In this document: positions 58,590 to 64,000 of the stretch, piece by piece
Layout of the letters: every line of letters begins with the position of its first letter
How positions within the stretch are numbered: position 1 is the first letter of the stretch
Assembly (NCBI GenBank): GCA_910589485.1
Contig: CAJUSW010000002.1
Span: forward strand, 248,001 to 312,000
DNA length: 64,000 bases
Direction: 5' to 3'
From: an uncultured Duncaniella sp.
GTDB lineage: Bacteria > Bacteroidota > Bacteroidia > Bacteroidales > Muribaculaceae
Translations under genes and position numbers: made by a program
The notes under the pieces: model-generated
Database searches by the model: none
What the model saw: the letters and a program-made list of their open reading frames with translations, nothing else
Told to the model about the DNA's origin: nothing

Positions 58590-59417
58590 TTGACACAACA
58601 AGACACAATCACAATATCCCAGTACGGGCAGTGGCATCCGCTTGATGTCTCCCTCGCCGACCAAGGTCCCGCCACTCAAGCCGAGCTTGCCGGGCTTACA
58701 CTCGGCGAGATCCCCTACACCCACGGGCTCCAGCCCATGGAGAGGGCCGGATTGCCCGGCTATGACTCAGGAGTGTTGTGCCTGCTCATAGGCATGTTCC
58801 TCCTGCTGGCGCTCAATTTCCGCCATTACTCCACATTCTTCAAAAACTTCCTCTCCGATCTGCTCAGTGTGCGACGCAGGGAAAAGACCTTCGGCGTGCG
58901 CACATTCAGCGAGACCGGCGTGCAGATCTCCATCGTGCTCATAGCGTGCCTGAGCGAAGGCATCATCATCAACTCGGCCCTCCCCGAGCGCCGGGCCATC
59001 GGGCCGGTGTCGGGCGAATTTGCCGTCATAGGCTCGCTCACGCTCATGGCCGTGCTCTACTACCTGTGGCAGCTCGCGGCCTACGGCACCGTCGGCTCGA
59101 TATTTGCCGATAAGGTCTCGGCCCGCATGTGGATGAAAGGATTCAACGCCTCCCAGTCGTTGCTGAGCATGCTCATTGTGGTGCCGGCCATAGTGGTGCT
59201 TTTCAACCCCTCGGCGTCACATGTGATATTGTTGATGGGCGCAATATTCTACTTTTTGGCCCGACTCGCATTTATATGTAAAGGTTTTAGGCTTTTTTAC
59301 GACAATTTTGGCTCGTTGCTTTATTTTATTTTGTACCTTTGCAGTCTCGAAATCGTACCTCTTGTTCTTTTATACCGGGCAGTCCTGTTTTTTCATAACT
59401 TGCTGCTACAAACTTAA
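58590..59417 (+). CDS. DUF4271 integral membrane protein
   Basis: 275 aa from TTG 58590 (MTQQDTITISQYGQWHPLDV); no in-frame ATG lies nearer. About six or seven hydrophobic segments begin at GVLCLLIGMFLLLALNF, with a basic cytoplasmic loop SVRRREKTFG. The family is found ahead of hemD in Bacteroidota and has no known function. The last bases are close to the hemD start (12-bp gap), so the two are likely cotranscribed. Confidence 0.8.
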   Translation: MTQQDTITISQYGQWHPLDVSLADQGPATQAELAGLTLGEIPYTHGLQPMERAGLPGYDSGVLCLLIGMFLLLALNFRHYSTFFKNFLSDLLSVRRREKTFGVRTFSETGVQISIVLIACLSEGIIINSALPERRAIGPVSGEFAVIGSLTLMAVLYYLWQLAAYGTVGSIFADKVSARMWMKGFNASQSLLSMLIVVPAIVVLFNPSASHVILLMGAIFYFLARLAFICKGFRLFYDNFGSLLYFILYLCSLEIVPLVLLYRAVLFFHNLLLQT

Positions 59418-59428
59418 GAAAATACGTC

Positions 59429-60178
59429 GTGAAAGTAAAGAAAATTTTGGTCTCACAGCCTCGTCCCGAGTCAGGAAAATCGCCTTATTATGACATCGCG
59501 GAAAAATATGGTGTCGAAGTGGTGTTACGTCCTTTCATCAAGGTCGAGGGCCTGACCTCCAAAGAGTTCCGTCAGTCCAGGATCTCAATTCCTGATTTCA
59601 CCGCAATTATCTTCACCGCCCGCACGGCTATCGATCACTTTTTCAGGATCTGTGAGGAGATGCGCATCACCATCCCCGAGACTATGAAGTATTTCTGCAC
59701 CACCGAGTCGATCGCTCTGTATCTGCAGAAGTATATAGTGTACCGCAAACGCAAGATTTTCCATGGCGACAACGGCAAGCTCGACGGCCTGCTCCCCGCC
59801 CTGATCAAGCACAAGAAGGAGAATTTCCTCTGGGTGGTGTCGGACGTTCACAACGAGAACACCGGTCTGCTCGACAAGAACGGTATCAATTACACCAAGG
59901 CTGTGATGTACCGCACAGTGAGCAATGATTTCGGTCCCGACGAGCCCTTTGATTACGACATGCTCATCTTCTTCTCCCCCTCGGGAATCCAGTCGTTGCT
60001 GAAGAATTTCCCCAATTTCGAGCAGGGCGACATACGCATAGCATGCTTCGGACCCACCACAGCCCAGGCTGTAAGGGACGCAGGTCTCCGTCTCGATATC
60101 GAGGCCCCCTCGCCCGGCAATCCTTCGATGACCGGCGCGCTCGAGAATTACCTCAAGGCTGCCACAGCGGCTTCCTGA
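59429..60178 (+). CDS. hemD: Uroporphyrinogen-III synthase
   Basis: 249 aa from GTG 59429 (MKVKKILVSQPRPESGKSPY). HemD cyclises hydroxymethylbilane. The two-domain fold is shown by the opening ILVSQPRPESG, FTAIIFTARTAIDHFFRICE in domain 2, YDMLIFFSPSGIQSLLKNF (typical HemD segment) and IACFGPTTAQAVRDAG near the end. Order DUF4271-hemD-rnpA-yidD-tatD matches other Bacteroidales as I recall. No other heme gene is nearby. Confidence 0.85.
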   Translation: MKVKKILVSQPRPESGKSPYYDIAEKYGVEVVLRPFIKVEGLTSKEFRQSRISIPDFTAIIFTARTAIDHFFRICEEMRITIPETMKYFCTTESIALYLQKYIVYRKRKIFHGDNGKLDGLLPALIKHKKENFLWVVSDVHNENTGLLDKNGINYTKAVMYRTVSNDFGPDEPFDYDMLIFFSPSGIQSLLKNFPNFEQGDIRIACFGPTTAQAVRDAGLRLDIEAPSPGNPSMTGALENYLKAATAAS

Positions 60179-60214
60179 TCTCATTTTTTAATACAGGTGC
60201 CTGAGGTTGAGAGC

Positions 60215-60640
60215 ATGAAGGGCTTACGATTATACAAAATTGAAAAACTATGCAGTGAGACGGCCATAGGCCGTCTCTTTGCACGTAGTGACAGCCGTGT
60301 GCGTGGCTCGCTGTCCTATCCTCTGCGGCTGGCCTGGAGGGTGGATGACCAGCGCGAGGTGAAGGTGCCGCGCTTTCTGGTATCGGTCCCAAAGAAGAGG
60401 ATACGCCATGCGGTGGACCGTGTGACCATGCGCCGCCGCATACGCGAGGCCTATCGCCTCAACCGCGATATCCTGCCCCGAGAATTGCCGGTGGATCTGG
60501 CATTCATATACGTAGCCGATACCCTGTTGCCCTATGCCAAGGTGGAAGCCTCGGTGCGCCGTCTCCTCCGCGATGTCGCTTCCAAGCTCGACCTCCCTGT
60601 CCGGGATAGCGCCGTAACCGATGCGCCCGTTCAGGACTGA
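60215..60640 (+). CDS. rnpA: Ribonuclease P protein component
   Basis: 141 aa from ATG 60215 (MKGLRLYKIEKLCSETAIGR); a GTG at 60197 would add six residues. The RNR signature is VPRFLVSVPKKRIRHAVDRV then TMRRRIREAYR, and the protein is Arg-rich. It binds RNase P RNA for tRNA 5' processing. The rpmH gene that precedes it in many bacteria is not here. Confidence 0.93.
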   Translation: MKGLRLYKIEKLCSETAIGRLFARSDSRVRGSLSYPLRLAWRVDDQREVKVPRFLVSVPKKRIRHAVDRVTMRRRIREAYRLNRDILPRELPVDLAFIYVADTLLPYAKVEASVRRLLRDVASKLDLPVRDSAVTDAPVQD

Positions 60641-60728
60641 TCCCGGCCCCGTGGCCCATTTCGCCTTTCTTACACACACGCTTTCACTCTCCCTCCCCCC
60701 CTTGCACACACTATTAATACCTGAATAA

Positions 60729-60938
60729 TTGAAGCGCCTACTCCTCCTGCCCATATATTTCTATCGTGCGTGCATCTCGCCGATGCTTCCCCCGTCGTGC
60801 CGTTACACACCCACGTGCAGTGCCTATGCCATAGAAGCCATTAACAAGTATGGAGCCGTGAAGGGGCTTTGGCTGACTATAAAACGCATATCCCGGTGTC
60901 ATCCGTGGGGAGGCTCGGGCTACGATCCTGTACCATGA
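60729..60938 (+). CDS. yidD: Membrane protein insertion efficiency factor YidD
   Basis: 69 aa from TTG 60729 (MKRLLLLPIYFYRACISPML). The family signature CRYTPTCSAYAIEAINKYGA and RCHPWGGSGYDPVP is complete. It assists YidC insertion of membrane proteins. The last four bases overlap tatD (ATGA). The start codon is not ATG, as in many yidD genes next to rnpA. Confidence 0.92.
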   Translation: MKRLLLLPIYFYRACISPMLPPSCRYTPTCSAYAIEAINKYGAVKGLWLTIKRISRCHPWGGSGYDPVP

Positions 60939-61591
60939 TTATCGACAGTCACACTCACAATCCTGCTCCCGGAGCGGTGATAAACATTGATCCGGTGGCC
61001 ATACCTCCGCGCTCGCTCAAGCTGGAGGACGGTATGCTGTATTCGGTGGGAATACACCCCTGGCATGTGGGGTGCTACACTCAGCGCGATGTCGAGCGCT
61101 TGAGGCGCCTGGCTTCCGACCCCAGGGTGGTGGCCATAGGGGAGACCGGGCTCGACTCGGTGCATGTGACTTATGAATGGGTGAAGCGTGGCAATGTCGA
61201 GGAGATTGTGCAGGCGCTCCCCGATATAGATAAGCAGATGGAACTGCTGAAACTTCATATCGAACTGAGCGAACTCACCGGCAAACCGCTCCTGCTACAC
61301 GTGGTGAAGCGCTACCCCGAGATAATGAAACTGCGTCTGCGCCTCAAGCCCACCCAGCCTTGGGTGATACACGGTTTCCGTGGCAAGCCCGGACTGGCCA
61401 AGGATCTGCTTCACTGGGGATTCTATCTGAGTTATGGTGAGAAGTTCAACCCCGAGTCGGTCGAGGCGACTCCTCCTGACCGTATGCTTGCCGAGACTGA
61501 TGAGTCACAGGTGCCGTTCGCCGAAATCCTGGCCTCCCTTCCTGTCAAGCCGGCCGTCTCAATCACCGATCTCGGCACGGCACGACGGTAG
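60935..61591 (+). CDS. TatD-family metal-dependent hydrolase
   Basis: 218 aa from ATG 60935 (MIIDSHTHNPAPGAVINIDP). The TIM-barrel metal ligands are DSHTH at the start, SVGIHPWHVG, AIGETGLDS, then LLLHVVKRY, WVIHGFRG and LAETDES. Shorter than the usual 255-265 aa of TatD with several reduced loops, as in other Bacteroidota members. TatD proteins are 3'-5' DNases or D-aminoacyl-type hydrolases. Overlap with yidD suggests translational coupling. Confidence 0.85.
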   Translation: MIIDSHTHNPAPGAVINIDPVAIPPRSLKLEDGMLYSVGIHPWHVGCYTQRDVERLRRLASDPRVVAIGETGLDSVHVTYEWVKRGNVEEIVQALPDIDKQMELLKLHIELSELTGKPLLLHVVKRYPEIMKLRLRLKPTQPWVIHGFRGKPGLAKDLLHWGFYLSYGEKFNPESVEATPPDRMLAETDESQVPFAEILASLPVKPAVSITDLGTARR

Positions 61592-61649
61592 TGTCCGGAT
61601 GGTATCATTCCGGATGGTATTATATGGTATTAATGAAAAAATAGTCCTG

Positions 61650-61672
61650 TGGATCTCTGGTCTATCCCTACG
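61650..61672 (+). repeat. CTCTGGTCTA word, single copy
   Basis: ATCTCTGGTCTATCCCTA, in the short spacer between tatD and queG. Confidence 0.4.
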
Positions 61673-61682
61673 TGTAAGCAGG

Positions 61683-62588
61683 TCAACCGCCCGCGTTGCG
61701 GCGCAGGCCGGCGAGCTTGGTGCGCTTGATGGCCGAGTGGGTGAATATGCGCGAGAACTCCCCCTGCTCCATCGTGAGGATATCGTCGCGGGTGAGCGAT
61801 AATATGGATTCGCGCGGGGCGAAAGCAGGAATTTCCGATGGAGAAGCACATGAATTGTGGGGGCACACCTCCTGGCATATATCGCAACCATATATCCTGT
61901 CGCCACACCCTATGGGCCCTTCCCCGCGGTATTCGATGGTGAGATAGCTCATGCACCGTCCCGCATCCATGCCTCCGTGCCCGTCAAGAGCCCGTCCCGG
62001 ACATGCCTTGACGCATCTCATGCAAACGTCGCAACTGAGCCGGCACGGCCCGTCGGCTTCCAACGGTAGTGTGGTGATGATCTCGCCGAGCAGTACCCAC
62101 GATCCCGTGCCGGGGATGATGAGCTGATTGTTTACCCCTATGAATCCCAATCCGGCCTCCACGGCCCAGTAGCGTTCGCGCAAGGGGGCGGTGTCGACTG
62201 TAACACGGCATTGAGCGCCCGTGAGCGAGGTGATTTCGCCGGCCACGGCCGACAGCCTGTCGCGTATCTCCTCGTGATAATCTCTCCCGAGGGCATAGCG
62301 CGCCCATTTCAGCGGGCCGGAGCTCCCGGCCACGACGCCACCGTGATTGGCGGGTGTATAGTAATTGAAAGCTGCCACTATTATGGACTCGGCACCATCG
62401 AGGAGCAGGCGTGGATCGTGACGCACCTCGGCGTAGCGCTCCATATACTCCATCTCTCCGTGCCGTCCGGTATTGATCCACGACTGATACAGGCTCTCGG
62501 CCTCCTGATCCACCGGACGTGCCTTGGCGATGCCCGTGGCTACAGCCCCTGCCTCGAGCACAAGTTTCTTTACATCTGCTGATTTCAT
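61683..62588 (-). CDS. queG: Epoxyqueuosine reductase
   Basis: 301 aa, MKSADVKKLVLEAGAVATGI. Last step of queuosine tRNA modification, cobalamin-dependent. Two [4Fe-4S] motifs are visible, CDVCMRCVKACP and CDICQEVCPHN, and the substrate motif RHGEMEYMERYAEVRHDPR is standard. The C-terminal HEAT-like tail is short (FSRIFTHSAIKRTKLAGLRR). No other que gene is near. Confidence 0.93.
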   Translation of the reverse strand: MKSADVKKLVLEAGAVATGIAKARPVDQEAESLYQSWINTGRHGEMEYMERYAEVRHDPRLLLDGAESIIVAAFNYYTPANHGGVVAGSSGPLKWARYALGRDYHEEIRDRLSAVAGEITSLTGAQCRVTVDTAPLRERYWAVEAGLGFIGVNNQLIIPGTGSWVLLGEIITTLPLEADGPCRLSCDVCMRCVKACPGRALDGHGGMDAGRCMSYLTIEYRGEGPIGCGDRIYGCDICQEVCPHNSCASPSEIPAFAPRESILSLTRDDILTMEQGEFSRIFTHSAIKRTKLAGLRRNAGG

Positions 62589-62628
62589 CCCTGATTCAAT
62601 CCTGATCCTCTCCCCACCTTATTACTGA

Positions 62629-63252
62629 CTACATCGGTAGCGCCTCAAACTCATATCCCTGCTCCTTGAGCCACTTGATGGCGCGCGGGAGGGCATATCG
62701 CATATTGTTGTGGGCCTTGATGGAGTCGTGAAACACTATTATACTGCCGTTGCGGGTGTATCGCTTCACATTCTCCAGCACCTCCTCGCCGTTGATACGC
62801 TTGGAGTAGTCGCGCGTCACGAGGTCATACATCACCACATTGTAGTGCTTCTTGATGAGCCTTGCCTGCCAGGGCCACATTATGCCGTGGGGCGGGCGGA
62901 ACAGGGTGGAGTCGATGAGCGAGGCCGCCTCGGTGATGTCGCGGAAATAGGTCTGGCTCGGTTCCTTGAGCGCCTGGAGGTGGTGCATGGTGTGGTTGCC
63001 GTAGGAATGGCCCCGGCGGCGCACCTCTTCGAGCAGTTCGGGATGACGGCGCACATTGTCGCCCACCATGAAGAATGTGGCCTTTACCCCCTCTTTTTCG
63101 AGCACATCGAGCACCCAAGGGGTCTCCTCGGGCACAGGACCGTCATCAAAGGTGAGGAACACAACCTTACGGCCGCGTCTCTTGAGTCTCCACCAGGTCT
63201 CGGTGAAGAGCATTCGGTAAAACAATGGAGGCTGCTCAATCCACATGGTCAC
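62629..63252 (-). CDS. Polysaccharide deacetylase, NodB/CE4
   Basis: 207 aa from GTG 63252 (MTMWIEQPPLFYRMLFTETW); ATG 63246 is an alternative two codons in. NodB motifs are intact: TFDDGP (catalytic Asp and metal Asp), GNHTMHH (metal His), FRPPHGIMWPW and VFHDSIKAH. Removes N- or O-acetyl groups, in Gram-negatives typically from peptidoglycan or extracellular glycan; no signal peptide is seen, so cytoplasmic or lipid-linked substrate is possible. Starts inside the hflX stop (4-bp overlap), so the two are coupled. Confidence 0.88.
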   Translation of the reverse strand: MTMWIEQPPLFYRMLFTETWWRLKRRGRKVVFLTFDDGPVPEETPWVLDVLEKEGVKATFFMVGDNVRRHPELLEEVRRRGHSYGNHTMHHLQALKEPSQTYFRDITEAASLIDSTLFRPPHGIMWPWQARLIKKHYNVVMYDLVTRDYSKRINGEEVLENVKRYTRNGSIIVFHDSIKAHNNMRYALPRAIKWLKEQGYEFEALPM

Positions 63253-64000
63253 TCCTCGATTTCATCGTACTTCTGGAACAGGAAGTCGTTGTAGGGGAAT
63301 CGGGTGAGGTGGATCTCCTTGGCGCGCTCATAGAGCATCTGTTTCAGCTCATCGATATTGCGTCCGGTCTTGGCCGAGATGAACACGCAATCGTGAGGCA
63401 GACGTGTCATCCACATCTTCTTCAGCTCGTCGAGCGATATGTTCTCGCGGGTGCGCGGGGTGAGGTCGTTCTCATCCTTCTCCACGTGGGTGAAGGCGTC
63501 GATCTTGTTGAACACCATGATCATCGGTTTCTCGGCGCCGTCACACACCTCGCGGAGCGTCTTGTCCACCACTTCGATCTGCTCCTCGAAATGCGGGTGG
63601 GAGATGTCTACCACATGCACAAGCAGGTCGGCCTCGCGCACCTCGTCGAGTGTCGATTTGAACGAGTCGACCAGATGGGTGGGGAGTTTGCGTATGAAGC
63701 CTACGGTGTCGGTGAGCAGGAATGGGAGGTTGTCGATTATGACCTTGCGCACGGTGGTGTCGAGCGTGGCAAACAGTTTGTTCTCGGCAAACACGTCGCT
63801 CTTGCTCAGCACGTTCATCAGGGTTGACTTGCCGGCGTTGGTGTATCCCACCAGTGCCACGCGGGTGAGCTTGCCACGGTTTTTGCGCTGCACGGCTTTC
63901 TGCTTGTCGATGGAGCGCAACTCCTCCTTCAGCAGTGATATCTTGTTGAGGATGATACGGCGGTCGGTCTCGATCTGGGTCTCACCCGGGCCACGCATAC
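63249..64000 (-). CDS. hflX: Ribosome-associated GTPase HflX, 5' end outside window
   Basis: At least 250 aa; the frame is open to the edge and starts internally at RGPGETQIETDRR, the HflX hallmark, so the N-terminal domain is missing. G1 is VALVGYTNAGKST, G3 LLTDTVGFI, G4 FNKIDAF, and G5 near FISAKTG. HflX splits stalled or hibernating 70S ribosomes. It is followed by the polysaccharide deacetylase with a 4-bp overlap. Confidence 0.95.
   Translation of the reverse strand, partial: MRGPGETQIETDRRIILNKISLLKEELRSIDKQKAVQRKNRGKLTRVALVGYTNAGKSTLMNVLSKSDVFAENKLFATLDTTVRKVIIDNLPFLLTDTVGFIRKLPTHLVDSFKSTLDEVREADLLVHVVDISHPHFEEQIEVVDKTLREVCDGAEKPMIMVFNKIDAFTHVEKDENDLTPRTRENISLDELKKMWMTRLPHDCVFISAKTGRNIDELKQMLYERAKEIHLTRFPYNDFLFQKYDEIEE

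Overview
The window looks like chromosomal DNA of a Bacteroidales bacterium, most likely a gut Muribaculaceae-type genome. The evidence is a SusC/SusD polysaccharide utilisation locus, lipoproteins of the LxxC type, phylum-typical families (DUF4271, DUF2851, Hc1-like histone, SIS-only KdsD) and a recurring Bacteroidota promoter -7 box, TAnnTTTG, usually 20-90 bp ahead of genes. Base composition is moderately GC-rich in genes, while intergenic regions are AT-rich and crowded with repeats. I saw no rRNA, tRNA or CRISPR array.

Layout. 0-5.5 kb: a DUF262 protein (cut by the window edge), recA, a WaaE-like glycosyltransferase, a short candidate RNA, an M16 peptidase and an Hc1-like histone. 5.5-7.1 kb: an IS200-like (Y1, RAYT-type) transposase between large palindromic repeats. 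7.1-11.6 kb: an intact phage terminase large subunit and an 813-residue unknown protein. 12-18 kb: ECF sigma factor, a 1-kb repeat-filled spacer, malate dehydrogenase, and a flippase/GNAT/pseudokinase operon. 18-32 kb: a pectin-type PUL (PL1, GH95, esterase, GH43, SusD, SusC) interrupted by an opposite-strand kdsD/pfkB-like pair. 32-35 kb: MINPP-like phosphatase and an ATPase between direct repeats. 35-44 kb: TPR protein, ribH, DUF2851, RecD-like helicase and pyruvate:ferredoxin oxidoreductase. 44-53 kb: second histidine phosphatase, OprP-like porin, DegT aminotransferase, SIMPL protein, glycosyltransferase, MetE-like protein and a ThiF-like/bioB pair. 54-57 kb: a second phage-like cluster with a portal protein. 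57-64 kb: an fRMsr-LOG fusion, then DUF4271-hemD-rnpA-yidD-tatD, queG, a deacetylase and hflX (cut by the edge).

The most interesting signal is that the two phage-like clusters, 43 kb apart, share a composite promoter: the 15-mer CGACATTATCGCACC, then exactly 21 bp, then TAnnTTTG. It starts the 813-aa/terminase operon and the portal operon. A third copy, with the same 21-bp gap, stands before a gene-less stretch at 13.3 kb. Terminase motifs are intact and no integrase, lysis, capsid or tail-fibre genes lie nearby. This fits a dispersed, co-regulated phage-derived system (a GTA-like particle or a fragmented prophage); function is inference.

A second theme is extragenic repeats. Six copies of a two-hairpin palindromic element with compensatory stem changes lie near the RAYT gene and at 13 and 44 kb. 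Several genes carry a short hairpin right after the stop codon followed by GGTTAT/GTTTATA tracts, and CTATACT and CTCTGGTCTA word islands recur in spacers.
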